From positions 1 to 27,593 of the forward strand of contig CAKRPQ010000021.1 of the NCBI GenBank assembly GCA_934385225.1: a stretch of 27,593 bases of DNA, read 5' to 3'. Origin of the DNA: an uncultured Eubacteriales bacterium. Lineage in GTDB: Bacteria > Bacillota > Clostridia > Oscillospirales > CAG-272. The position numbers and the translations under genes are program-made. Below, one piece after another: positions 13,884 through 21,401 of this stretch; position 1 is the stretch's first letter, and every line of letters starts with the position of its first letter. The notes beneath the pieces were generated by a model, which did no database searches, was not told where the DNA came from, and saw nothing but the letters and a program-made list of their open reading frames with translations.

Positions 13884-15299
13884 ATGGGAAAGGTTAAAAT
13901 TACAGAAACGGTATTGAGAGACTCCCACCAGTCGCTTATCGCAACGAGAATGACGACGGCGGAAATGCTCCCGATACTCGAACAGCTTGATAAAATAGGG
14001 TATCATTCTCTCGAAGCATGGGGCGGTGCTACGTTTGACGCGTGCCTCCGTTTCCTTAACGAAGACCCGTGGCAGAGACTCCGCATAATACGCGAAAAGG
14101 TCAAAAACACGAAGCTTCAAATGCTTTTCAGAGGACAGAACATTCTCGGCTACCGCCACTATTCGGACGATGTTGTTGAATATTTTGTTCAGAAGTCGAT
14201 AGCGAACGGTATTGATATTATCAGAATTTTCGACGCTCTCAACGACGCGAGAAACCTGAAAACAGCAATCGACGCAACGAAAAAAGAGGGCGGTCACGTT
14301 CAGGCGGCAATAAGCTACACGACTGACCCAAAGGACGCCGATTTCAAATTCTATACCACGGAATATTACACAAAATACGCAAAGCAGCTTGAAGAGATGG
14401 GCGCAGACTCCATTTGTGTAAAGGATATGGCGGGACTTCTGCTTCCTTATGACGCTTACGAACTTATAAAAGCACTCAAAGAGACGGTAAAAGTACCGAT
14501 CCAGCTTCATACGCACTATACTGCGGGCGTTGCTTCGATGACTGTTCTCAAAGCAATCGAAGCGGGCGTAGACGTTGTCGATACGGCAATTTCGCCGATG
14601 GCACAGGGTACGTCGCAGATGCCGACGGAGTCTCTTGTCGCAAGCCTTGCGGGCACGGAATACGATACGGGTCTTGACCTTGGCGAGCTTAATAAGGTGA
14701 CAACGTATTTTACGGGTCTCCGCGAGAAATATCTGGCGTCGGGACTTATGGATCCGAAGGTTATGAAGGTCAATGTAAACGCGCTTATAAATCAGGTTCC
14801 CGGCGGAATGCTTTCGAACCTTGTATCCCAGCTTAAACAGGCGGGTAAATCCGATATGCTTGACGCCGTGCTTGAAGAAATTCCGAAAGTGCGCAAGGAT
14901 TCGGGCAATCCTCCGCTCGTTACGCCGTCCTCGCAGATCGTCGGTACTCAGGCAGTGTTCAACGTATTAAACGGCGAAAGATATAAAATGGTTACAAAGG
15001 AATTTAAGGGACTTATAAAGGGTGAGTACGGAAAAACTCCGATGGAGCTTGACCCGACATTCGTAAATAAAATTCTCGGCGACGAGAAGCGCATTACGAG
15101 CCGTCCCGCGGACGCACTTAAACCCGAACTTGCCGAGCTTCGCGAAAAATGCGCGCAGTATATCGAGCAGGACGAAGACGTGCTTTCATACGCGCTGTTT
15201 GAACAGGTTGCAGTCAAATTCTTTGAGTACCGTAAGGCACAGAAATATAAAATAGATGCGACGAGTGCTGATAAAGAGCTCGGAATACACAGCGTCTGA
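13884..15299 (+). CDS. oadA: Oxaloacetate decarboxylase alpha / pyruvate carboxylase subunit B-type carboxyltransferase
   Basis: TIM-barrel carboxyltransferase acting between oxaloacetate/pyruvate and biotin. The 471 residues contain only the catalytic and C-terminal helical domains; the biotin domain found at the end of many OadA proteins is absent, so the carrier must be separate. Metal site residues are D13 (LRDSHQS) and H209, H211 (LHTHYTAG); K180 in VKDMAG is the lysine that is carboxylated in the family. Other motifs are EAWGGATFD, NEDPWQRL, LFRGQN and ISPMAQGTSQMPTES. The ATG at 13884 has AGAGAGGT upstream; a longer frame from 13821 overlaps the beta-subunit gene and lacks a ribosome site. 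It lies 18 bases before the phosphoribosyltransferase gene. Confidence 0.9.
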   Translation: MGKVKITETVLRDSHQSLIATRMTTAEMLPILEQLDKIGYHSLEAWGGATFDACLRFLNEDPWQRLRIIREKVKNTKLQMLFRGQNILGYRHYSDDVVEYFVQKSIANGIDIIRIFDALNDARNLKTAIDATKKEGGHVQAAISYTTDPKDADFKFYTTEYYTKYAKQLEEMGADSICVKDMAGLLLPYDAYELIKALKETVKVPIQLHTHYTAGVASMTVLKAIEAGVDVVDTAISPMAQGTSQMPTESLVASLAGTEYDTGLDLGELNKVTTYFTGLREKYLASGLMDPKVMKVNVNALINQVPGGMLSNLVSQLKQAGKSDMLDAVLEEIPKVRKDSGNPPLVTPSSQIVGTQAVFNVLNGERYKMVTKEFKGLIKGEYGKTPMELDPTFVNKILGDEKRITSRPADALKPELAELREKCAQYIEQDEDVLSYALFEQVAVKFFEYRKAQKYKIDATSADKELGIHSV

Positions 15300-15317
15300 T
15301 AAAAGCGGAGGCTTCAA

Positions 15318-15878
15318 ATGAATCACTATTATGATATAAAGGTCGCAGGGCTTGACAGAAGACTTACTATCTGCCCCGTGAACGATAAGCTCTATATTGC
15401 GGGCTTTCTTATCATCGGCGACGCTGAACTATCCGAGGCGTGCGCAAGAGAACTGCTTAAAGTCGCTCCCGAATACGATTATATAATCACCGCCGAGGCG
15501 AAGGGAATCCCGCTCGCGCACGAAATGGCACGCCAGCATAAGGACAGAACCTACATCGTCGCGAGAAAGAAGCCGAAGGCGTATATGTCGGGCGTGTTTG
15601 AAGTTTCCGTTCATTCGATCACAACGGAGGGCGAACAGAAATTGTTCATTGATACCGTCGATGCCGAGAGAATGAAAGGAAAGAGAATACTTATCGTCGA
15701 TGACGTCGTTTCGACGGGTGAATCGATGGCTGCCGTCGAGGCGCTTGTAAACGAAGCGGGCGGAAATATCGTCGGTAAAATGACGATACTTGCCGAGGGT
15801 GATGCGCAGAAGAGAGACGATATCGTTTATCTTGAAAAGCTACCTCTTTTTAACGCCGAAGGCAAAATAATCGGCTGA
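15318..15878 (+). CDS. Type I phosphoribosyltransferase, adenine phosphoribosyltransferase-like
   Basis: Predicted cytosolic PRPP-binding enzyme of 186 residues. The PRPP motif is ILIVDDVVSTGES (124-136), preceded by the flexible-loop region VARKKPKAYMSG and by IITAEAKGIPLAHEMA. The pattern is closest to adenine/xanthine phosphoribosyltransferases, but the N-terminus lacks the usual APRT start (RDxPDFPxPGI-like), so the base used is open. GGAGG precedes the ATG. It sits 18 bases after the OadA-type gene with no terminator between them and a strong terminator just after, so it is the last gene of the pump operon. A metabolic link to decarboxylation is not obvious. Confidence 0.8.
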   Translation: MNHYYDIKVAGLDRRLTICPVNDKLYIAGFLIIGDAELSEACARELLKVAPEYDYIITAEAKGIPLAHEMARQHKDRTYIVARKKPKAYMSGVFEVSVHSITTEGEQKLFIDTVDAERMKGKRILIVDDVVSTGESMAAVEALVNEAGGNIVGKMTILAEGDAQKRDDIVYLEKLPLFNAEGKIIG

Positions 15879-15890
15879 TCTGTTAATTTA

Positions 15891-15921
15891 GACCGCTTAT
15901 ATTGTATAAGCGGTCTTTTTT
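15891..15921 (+). terminator. Intrinsic terminator of the pump operon
   Basis: A perfect 10-bp stem (GACCGCTTAT with ATAAGCGGTC) closes an ATTGT loop, followed by six T residues. It lies 12 bases after the phosphoribosyltransferase stop. Confidence 0.95.
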
Positions 15922-15942
15922 AGTTGTATTTTTCGTTTCTTG

Positions 15943-15971
15943 TTGACAATACCTGTATGCGGTGGTAAAAT
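15943..15971 (+). promoter_or_regulatory. Sigma-A promoter of the araC-family operon
   Basis: Perfect TTGACA (15943-15948), a 17-base spacer and TAAAAT (15966-15971). The start point near 15978 lies downstream of the earliest in-frame start codon (15940), which rules that start out and supports TTG at 16003. Confidence 0.88.
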
Positions 15972-15988
15972 ATTATGGAAGTTCGATC

Positions 15989-15996
15989 GGGAGGTG
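15989..15996 (+). promoter_or_regulatory. Ribosome binding site deciding the TTG start of the AraC-family gene
   Basis: GGGAGGTG lies six bases before TTG at 16003 and just downstream of the predicted transcription start. Confidence 0.8.
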
Positions 15997-16002
15997 CGGC
16001 AC

Positions 16003-16851
16003 TTGAAATACGAGGGCAAAGATTTTTTTGAAGACGATCTTGATATTTCTTTTCTAAGGCACGAAAACGACAACACCTGCGAGACGCACACACACGATTT
16101 TGTCGAGCTTGTTTATATAAGAGACGGCAAGGGAACCCACACCGTTGCGGGCAAAACATATGACGTCGAAAAGGGAAATGTGCTGCTTATAAATATCGGA
16201 GAGGAACACAGTATAGGCTCGATCGGCATAATGTCATGGACGGATATTATGCTTTCGCCGTCTTTTTTTGGGCGCGAGCTTGTGAATTCGGAGAACTTTT
16301 TCGATATAATGAAGCTGTCACAGTTCGGAGAAATGGCCGGTGAGGTTTTTGACAATCGCTGCCTTAAACTTTCGGGTGCGGATATTATTTCCGCCGAGCA
16401 CCTCTGCGACGATATGTTTAGTGAGTGGAAAAACAAAAAGTACGGCTATAAAACCGCGCTTAGAGGTTATATGCAGGTCTTTATCGCTCTTGTTGTCCGC
16501 AATGTGAGCGGCAGCGACGGCGAGGGCGGCTATTCGTCGCGTATACCTCCAGAAATAATAGCGTATATCGACAGAAACTTGTCCGAAAAAATATCCGTTG
16601 CAGAGCTTGCCGAGAGGAGCTTTTATAATCCCGCATATTTCGGACGGCTTTTCAGGGACTGCTACGGAAAAAGCCTGAAAGACTACATAACCGAAAGGCG
16701 AATGAAAAGAGCGTCGGAGCTTCTCGCGGAAAATATGAGCGTGTCGGATGTGGCTGAAACCGTCGGATATTCGAGCAAAAGCGCTTTTTATAAGGCATTT
16801 CGTGATTTTACGGGTGAAAATCCGAATAAATTCAAAAAGAAACAGAATTGA
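16003..16851 (+). CDS. AraC-family transcriptional regulator with cupin sensor domain
   Basis: Predicted sugar-responsive DNA-binding regulator, 282 residues from the TTG start. The N-terminal cupin-like domain (about 14-90) has HTHDFVELVYIRDGKGTH and the family turn KGNVLLINIGEEHS. The C-terminal AraC domain (about 183-278) has two helix-turn-helix units: ISVAELAERSFYNPAYFGRLFRDCYGKSLKDYI and MSVSDVAETVGYSSKSAFYKAFRDFTGENPNKF. It has its own strong promoter and is followed by a DMT permease, a GH127-like glycosidase and a second DMT permease with no terminator between, so it most likely controls these genes and possibly itself. The inducer is unknown; an arabinose-containing sugar is a guess from the neighbour. 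Confidence 0.92.
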   Translation: MKYEGKDFFEDDLDISFLRHENDNTCETHTHDFVELVYIRDGKGTHTVAGKTYDVEKGNVLLINIGEEHSIGSIGIMSWTDIMLSPSFFGRELVNSENFFDIMKLSQFGEMAGEVFDNRCLKLSGADIISAEHLCDDMFSEWKNKKYGYKTALRGYMQVFIALVVRNVSGSDGEGGYSSRIPPEIIAYIDRNLSEKISVAELAERSFYNPAYFGRLFRDCYGKSLKDYITERRMKRASELLAENMSVSDVAETVGYSSKSAFYKAFRDFTGENPNKFKKKQN

Positions 16852-16864
16852 CTTTTATTTTTTT

Positions 16865-16884
16865 TGCCGCTCTGTAAAGCGGCA
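16865..16884 (+). other. Intercistronic hairpin between araC-type gene and permease gene
   Basis: A 7-bp stem (TGCCGCT with AGCGGCA) closes a six-base loop. The T-run lies before the stem, not after it, so it does not look like a terminator on either strand. It could stabilise or delimit mRNA. Confidence 0.4.
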
Positions 16885-16902
16885 CGTCGGAGAGGATTTA
16901 TA

Positions 16903-17808
16903 ATGTTTTATCTTGTTCTTTCGCTTTTGATATTTCCTTTCAAAGATATATCGAACAAAGTTTACGGAAAGAATTTTAAGAGCAGCACAGAGGGGCTGCT
17001 TCTTCATAACACAATAGCGATGTATGCGGCTGTTGTCGCCCTTGTTGCCGTAAACCTTATATCAAAAGGCCGCCTGCCGCTTCAATCGGGATCGGTTATG
17101 ATACTCACCGCCGCTTTCGGAATGTCGTACCTGCTCGTCAATGTTTTTATGGCGGGCGCAATGGCATGCGGACCTATGGGACTTACGGCTATCGTGTGCG
17201 GCGTAGGCGGGCTTCTTTCGGGAACGCTTTACGGTATCTTTTTCTGCGGCGATAAGGTCACGGTCTTCAATGCTACGGGCGCTGTCCTTATGACGATAGC
17301 AATAATTTTGATAACTCCGCACGAAAAGAAGGGTGAACATAAAGCGGGCGCGCCTACGCTTCATTGGTTTTTTCTTGCGTTCATCTCGTTTCTCATCAAC
17401 GCCGAACTTTGCATAATCAAGAAAGCGGCTGTAAGTAAGCTTGGCGCGGATTCCTCCGCATTTATGCTTTGGGGGTTTATTTTCGCCGCCGTTTTCGGCA
17501 CGCTTATCATAGCGGGGTATCTTATAAAGGGCGAGAGATTCGGGCAGTACCTCGGCAGAAGAGTGGATTCGCTCAAATTCATTCCCGTCGCCGCCGTAAT
17601 GGGGCTTTGCGCTTCAATGGCAAATACGATGCAGATGCTCAGTCTCGCATATCTTCCCGCAATCGTCGTTTACCCCGTTTCGACGGTTGTTCCGTCGATC
17701 ATTGACGGTGCTATATCGGTGCTTGTGTTCAAGGATCAGAAAATGACGCTTAAAATTTACATAGCATATATCATCTGTTTTGCGGGTGTTATTATGATAA
17801 ACTTTTGA
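16903..17808 (+). CDS. DMT-superfamily (EamA-like) permease
   Basis: Integral membrane transporter of 301 residues with about ten hydrophobic helices in two repeats (about 1-137 and 155-301), the layout of drug/metabolite transporters. Visible segments include FYLVLSLLIFPFKDISNKVYG at the start, AGAMACGPMGLTAIVCGVGGLL, and the C-terminal AYLPAIVVYPVSTVVPSIIDGAISVLVFKDQ, where a Pro-rich helix meets a conserved acidic/Lys loop. The ATG at 16903 follows GGAGAGGA; a longer frame from 16864 would begin inside a hairpin and has no ribosome site. In this operon it may import a sugar or glycoside, since no ABC or PTS gene is present; this is inference, and substrates of the family cannot be read from sequence. 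Confidence 0.8.
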   Translation: MFYLVLSLLIFPFKDISNKVYGKNFKSSTEGLLLHNTIAMYAAVVALVAVNLISKGRLPLQSGSVMILTAAFGMSYLLVNVFMAGAMACGPMGLTAIVCGVGGLLSGTLYGIFFCGDKVTVFNATGAVLMTIAIILITPHEKKGEHKAGAPTLHWFFLAFISFLINAELCIIKKAAVSKLGADSSAFMLWGFIFAAVFGTLIIAGYLIKGERFGQYLGRRVDSLKFIPVAAVMGLCASMANTMQMLSLAYLPAIVVYPVSTVVPSIIDGAISVLVFKDQKMTLKIYIAYIICFAGVIMINF

Positions 17809-17821
17809 AAAGGAGAATAAT

Positions 17822-19714
17822 ATGTTTGCCTATGCCGTGAAAAACCGAATTGAGTCTTTCCGCCTCGGAGAGGTGACCGAAAAAGGGTATGTCGGAAAGA
17901 TAATCAGGGGTATCGTACATGAGCGTATTACCTCTGATTTCGCAAAGAATACGATTTATCCGACCTGTGAAAACGCTTTCAGAACCCGCGAGGATGACAA
18001 AACTCCCGTGGGGTTGTGGCAAGGGGAATTTTGGGGAAAGTGGATAATAAGCGCGTGCCTTGCGGCAGAATATACGGATGATAATGAACTGCGTGACTTC
18101 CTTGGAAAATGCGCACACGGTCTTATTTCAAGTGCGGACGGGAACGGATATATCGGCACATATAAAAATTCGCTTGATGTTTTTGAGTGCGATCCCGACG
18201 AGGGCGAAAAAATCGTCGGTTGGAAATGCAAATGGAAATGGAATATCTGGTGTAGAAAATACACGCTCTGGGGGCTGCTTGAAGTCTATAAGCTGACGAA
18301 AGACGAGTCGATCCTGCGTGCCGCCGTCAGATTTACCGACCATCTTATAGGCGAACTCGAAGAAAACGGCATAAATATATCGAATACAGGGACTTTCGCG
18401 GGACTTCCGAGCTGTTCGATAATGAAACCTATGCTTCTGCTCTATGAAATGACCGAAAACAAAAAATATCTCGACTTTGCTCTCGGAATTGCGAAGGATT
18501 GGGACGATGCGGCACACCACAAAAGAAAACCTAACCTGATCTTTAATGCTTTTTCGGGAAAACCGCTCTCGGAGTGGTTTGACGATCCCGCGGAATGGGC
18601 AAAAGCGTATGAACTTATGTCCTGTCTTGACGGACTTCTCGAACTTTACCGTGTGACGGGAACGGCGCGTTATCTTGAAGCTGTGGAGAATATCCGCGAC
18701 CTTATCGAAAAATATGAGACAAACGCCTTTTTCAGCGTTGGGTTCAATGACCTGTTCGTTTCGGGCGGCAATTATGTGAACTCCGCAAGCGAGCCGTGCG
18801 ACGTCATACATTGGTATCGCGTAAATTATGAGCTTTACTGTCTGACGGGCGATAAAAAATATGCGGATACGCTTGAAATCGTCGGATATAACGCGCTTCT
18901 TGCAAGCGTGACGAAAGATGCAAAATGGGGCGAGCGTATTCTGCGCAGCAGCGGAAAGCATCAGTTTGCGCCGCCGCAGCCCGGGCCGAACCCGCTTCCG
19001 TACCACCACTGCTGTGTTGACAATCTTCCGCGCGGATTTTTTAATTTTGCCGAAAGTGCCGTTATGAAAAAGAACGATGACATTTATATAAATTTCTTCA
19101 CCGAATATGAGCTTGACGGCGATATAAAGGTTTCGATAGGCGACGGATACCTTGAAGGTGTGCCTTTTGAAGTGAAAACAAGCGGTGCGGAGAATGTTTT
19201 TGTAAGAATACCGTCATACGCGTGCTATGTAATGCTTGACGGAGAAAAAGTGAGTACGGATCGGGAGAATAACGGCTATATCTGCGTTCCGAAAGAAAAA
19301 CAAAGCACATTTATGCTCGAATTCGACAGAAATCCGCGAATACTTGGTTTTGCGCATAAAATGACGATGCCGACGGTTGATGACGTGCATTACCTCCGTT
19401 ATACGCTTGACGCCGGCAGTATCGGATATGTTCGTCCCGAATATATGGTAAAAGAGCCGTGCGAGAGGGTTATGGTCGGGCCTCTCCTTATGGCAAGAAG
19501 CATAAGAATCGGAGAAAAGATCGAAAATATGCTCCGACCTACGGGAGACTTTTCGGATTGCAAGGTGACGAACGCGGATTTTGACCATAATGATTTTCAA
19601 CTTGTATGTGATGTTTGCACGGAAAACGGAAACTTCGAAATGTGCGACTTTGCCTCGGCGGGAAAGATGACAAATGAGGATACGTATGATTATATTTTCA
19701 ATATTTATATTTGA
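17822..19714 (+). CDS. GH127-like (DUF1680) glycoside hydrolase, putative beta-L-arabinofuranosidase
   Basis: Predicted cytoplasmic glycosidase (no signal peptide), 630 residues, with an (alpha/alpha)6 barrel (about 1-420) followed by beta-sandwich domains. The zinc-thiolate site of the Bifidobacterium enzyme HypBA1 (Glu, Cys, Cys, Cys) is matched by E324 and C326 in SEPCD and by C397 and C398 in HHCCVDN; in HypBA1 the first cysteine of the CC pair is the nucleophile. The segment before E324, where HypBA1 has its acid/base glutamate, reads FFSVGFNDLFVSGGNY and has no clear equivalent, so activity and substrate may differ. It lies 13 bases after a DMT permease gene, with AAGGAG before the ATG, and 8 bases before a second permease gene. 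Confidence 0.85.
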   Translation: MFAYAVKNRIESFRLGEVTEKGYVGKIIRGIVHERITSDFAKNTIYPTCENAFRTREDDKTPVGLWQGEFWGKWIISACLAAEYTDDNELRDFLGKCAHGLISSADGNGYIGTYKNSLDVFECDPDEGEKIVGWKCKWKWNIWCRKYTLWGLLEVYKLTKDESILRAAVRFTDHLIGELEENGINISNTGTFAGLPSCSIMKPMLLLYEMTENKKYLDFALGIAKDWDDAAHHKRKPNLIFNAFSGKPLSEWFDDPAEWAKAYELMSCLDGLLELYRVTGTARYLEAVENIRDLIEKYETNAFFSVGFNDLFVSGGNYVNSASEPCDVIHWYRVNYELYCLTGDKKYADTLEIVGYNALLASVTKDAKWGERILRSSGKHQFAPPQPGPNPLPYHHCCVDNLPRGFFNFAESAVMKKNDDIYINFFTEYELDGDIKVSIGDGYLEGVPFEVKTSGAENVFVRIPSYACYVMLDGEKVSTDRENNGYICVPKEKQSTFMLEFDRNPRILGFAHKMTMPTVDDVHYLRYTLDAGSIGYVRPEYMVKEPCERVMVGPLLMARSIRIGEKIENMLRPTGDFSDCKVTNADFDHNDFQLVCDVCTENGNFEMCDFASAGKMTNEDTYDYIFNIYI

Positions 19715-19722
19715 TGTGACAG

Positions 19723-20601
19723 ATGATAAGCAGTAAAACAAAAGGAATTGTTTACATTATAATTGCGGCGTTCGGCTTTTCGGGAATGTCGCTGTTTGTA
19801 AAACTCGCGGGTGATCTGCCCGCGTTTCAGAAGGCTTTTTTCAGAAATTTCATAGCACTTATCTACATATTTATTATAATGATGCGCGGAAAGGACAGCT
19901 TTGTTCCGAAAAAGGGAAATATTCCGTTTATTATCGGACGCGCGATTTTCGGTACGATCGGACTTCTTTGCAACTTTTATGCGATAGGTTATCTCAATCT
20001 TTCCGACGCGAATATGCTTAATAAGCTCTCGCCGTTTTTCTCGATACTGTTCTCGGCGATTCTGCTCGGAGAAAAGCCGAATATTCCGCAGATCGCGGGT
20101 GTTGCCGCGGCTTTTGCGGGAAGTGTTCTGATAATCAAGCCGGGATTTGACAATCCCCACGTTATACCCGCCGTGGCGGGAGTTGTCGGAGGAATGGGCG
20201 CGGGTATCGCATATACTTTTGTACGCAAGCTCGGCGGAAGGGGAGAGAACAGCCACCTGATAGTATTTTACTTTTCGGCTTTTTCATGCCTTATGTGCCT
20301 GCCGCTTCTTATCGCGACCTACGAGAAAATGTCCGTTCTTCAAACGGTGTACCTTGTGCTTGCGGGAACGTTTGCGTGTATCGGTCAGCTCGGAATAACG
20401 AAGGCGTACCTTTGCGCACCCGCAAAGGAGATCTCCGTTTACGACTACACGCAGGTGCTTTTTGCCGCCTTGCTCGGATTTTTCGTTTTCGGCGATATCC
20501 CCGATGTTTACAGTTTTATCGGCTACGCTCTTATTCTCGGCGCGGGTATTGCGATGTTTTTTTATAACAACGGAAAACTCTGTTTCAAGAGAAAAAAATG
20601 A
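19723..20601 (+). CDS. DMT-superfamily EamA transporter
   Basis: Ten-helix membrane transporter of 292 residues made of two EamA repeats (about 8-138 and 150-285). Motifs include GFSGMSLFVKLAGDLPAFQKAFFRN, LSDANMLNKLSPFFSILFSAILLGEKP and AKEISVYDYTQVLFAALLGFFVFGDIPD; the last two are the repeated P/E-rich loops typical of EamA. It is unlike the other permease of this operon in sequence, so the two are not a recent duplication. The ATG is eight bases after the GH127-like stop and has only a weak ribosome site, suggesting coupled translation. A terminator follows directly. Possible cargo is a sugar, amino acid or metabolite; it cannot be decided here. Confidence 0.88.
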   Translation: MISSKTKGIVYIIIAAFGFSGMSLFVKLAGDLPAFQKAFFRNFIALIYIFIIMMRGKDSFVPKKGNIPFIIGRAIFGTIGLLCNFYAIGYLNLSDANMLNKLSPFFSILFSAILLGEKPNIPQIAGVAAAFAGSVLIIKPGFDNPHVIPAVAGVVGGMGAGIAYTFVRKLGGRGENSHLIVFYFSAFSCLMCLPLLIATYEKMSVLQTVYLVLAGTFACIGQLGITKAYLCAPAKEISVYDYTQVLFAALLGFFVFGDIPDVYSFIGYALILGAGIAMFFYNNGKLCFKRKK

Positions 20602-20609
20602 CTTTTCAT

Positions 20610-20641
20610 ATCCCGCAGAAATGCGGGATTTTTGTTTTTTT
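20610..20641 (+). terminator. Intrinsic terminator after the EamA transporter gene
   Basis: A perfect 8-bp stem (ATCCCGCA with TGCGGGAT) closes a GAAA tetraloop, followed by TTTTG and seven T residues. Confidence 0.93.
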
Positions 20642-20742
20642 GACGGGCACTGTCGGAGAATGACGGGAAATTGACGACCTTATATGACAATGAATGATTT
20701 TGTTCGATGACGAAAAATGTTGTATGAATAAAAATGTTAATG

Positions 20743-20763
20743 AAGCGGGCGACCGCTTTTTTT
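20743..20763 (+). terminator. Second terminator-like hairpin upstream of mraZ
   Basis: A 6-bp stem (AAGCGG with CCGCTT) closes a GCGA tetraloop and runs into a T-tract ending at 20763. No gene lies between it and the terminator at 20610-20641, so it is either a back-up terminator or the end of a small transcript. Confidence 0.6.
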
Positions 20764-20836
20764 GTTTCCGAACCGCTTTTTTGGTCAATTTATAAAAAAA
20801 TATCGAAAATTTTTTAGAAAAATTTACTGAAAGCTA

Positions 20837-20865
20837 TTGCATTTTTCTTTCGGAAGGATTATAAT
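20837..20865 (+). promoter_or_regulatory. Sigma-A promoter of the dcw cluster
   Basis: TTGCAT (20837-20842), a 17-base spacer and a perfect TATAAT (20860-20865). The start point would be near 20872, giving a leader of about 95 bases before mraZ. Confidence 0.85.
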
Positions 20866-20874
20866 ATACATACA

Positions 20875-20897
20875 GGTGGTGCAAAAGGGTGAAAAAT
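20875..20897 (+). promoter_or_regulatory. Candidate MraZ operator (direct repeats at one helical turn)
   Basis: GGTGCAAAAG (20878-20887) and GGTGAAAAAT (20888-20897) are direct repeats offset by exactly 10 bases, with an extra GGTG at 20875. They begin at the expected transcription start. MraZ proteins bind tandem G-rich repeats with 10-bp spacing near their own promoter, so position and period fit; the exact motif for this lineage is unknown to me. Confidence 0.45.
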
Positions 20898-20967
20898 TCC
20901 TAAAAATGTTGAAGCAAAACAGAGATTGACCGCCTGAATCGAATTTTGGAGAAAGAGAGGCAGTGAC

Positions 20968-21399
20968 ATGGAGCTGTGCGGCGAATTCAAACATAACGTT
21001 GACGCGAAGAACAGACTTTTCGTACCCGCAAAGCACCGTGAGATACTCGGGGAGAGTATCATGATAGTGCGCGATACAGACAACAAATGCCTTCTTGTTT
21101 ATTCCGAAGAAAAATTCGAAGAGTATAAGGAAAAAGTTCTGAATAAAGTTCCGTCGTCGAAGAGAAGAGACGTGAACAGGTTTTTCTTCCGCAATTCGCT
21201 CTCCGCAAGCTACGACTCGCAGGGACGCGTTCTTCTCACACAGGAGCTTTGCGATTATGCCGAACTTGCAAGAGGTACGGCTGTTATCGTCGGCTGCGGT
21301 GATTACGCGGAAATATGGAACGAAGAAAATTATAATAAGAAGATTGACAGCGAGGACGCGGCGTCTATTTCCGAACTTATCGGAATGTACGATATCTGA
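20968..21399 (+). CDS. mraZ: Transcriptional regulator MraZ
   Basis: DNA-binding ring protein of the AbrB-like fold that represses its own dcw operon in studied bacteria. The 143 residues contain the two DxxxR motifs of the family, DAKNR (12-16) and DSQGR (83-87), and the opening GEFKHNVDAKNRLFVPAKHR. GAGAGG lies about ten bases before the ATG. It is the first gene of the division and cell-wall cluster and begins behind a strong promoter with candidate tandem operator repeats. Only two bases separate it from rsmH. Confidence 0.97.
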   Translation: MELCGEFKHNVDAKNRLFVPAKHREILGESIMIVRDTDNKCLLVYSEEKFEEYKEKVLNKVPSSKRRDVNRFFFRNSLSASYDSQGRVLLTQELCDYAELARGTAVIVGCGDYAEIWNEENYNKKIDSEDAASISELIGMYDI

Positions 21400-21401
21400 C
21401 G

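Larger units (their letters stand above)
20642..20967. other. Non-coding region upstream of the dcw cluster
   Basis: About 325 bases without a credible gene. It holds, in order, a cluster of TGAC repeats (20641-20712), the terminator-like hairpin at 20743-20763, a very AT-rich stretch (20780-20835), the mraZ promoter (20837-20865), a candidate MraZ operator (20875-20897) and a leader ending in the mraZ ribosome site. No tRNA, open frame with a ribosome site, or known riboswitch was recognised. Confidence 0.7.

Noticed and set aside
15940..16002. N-terminal extension of the AraC-family frame
   Set aside because: The codons overlap the -35 and -10 elements of a near-perfect promoter, so they would lie upstream of the mRNA start.
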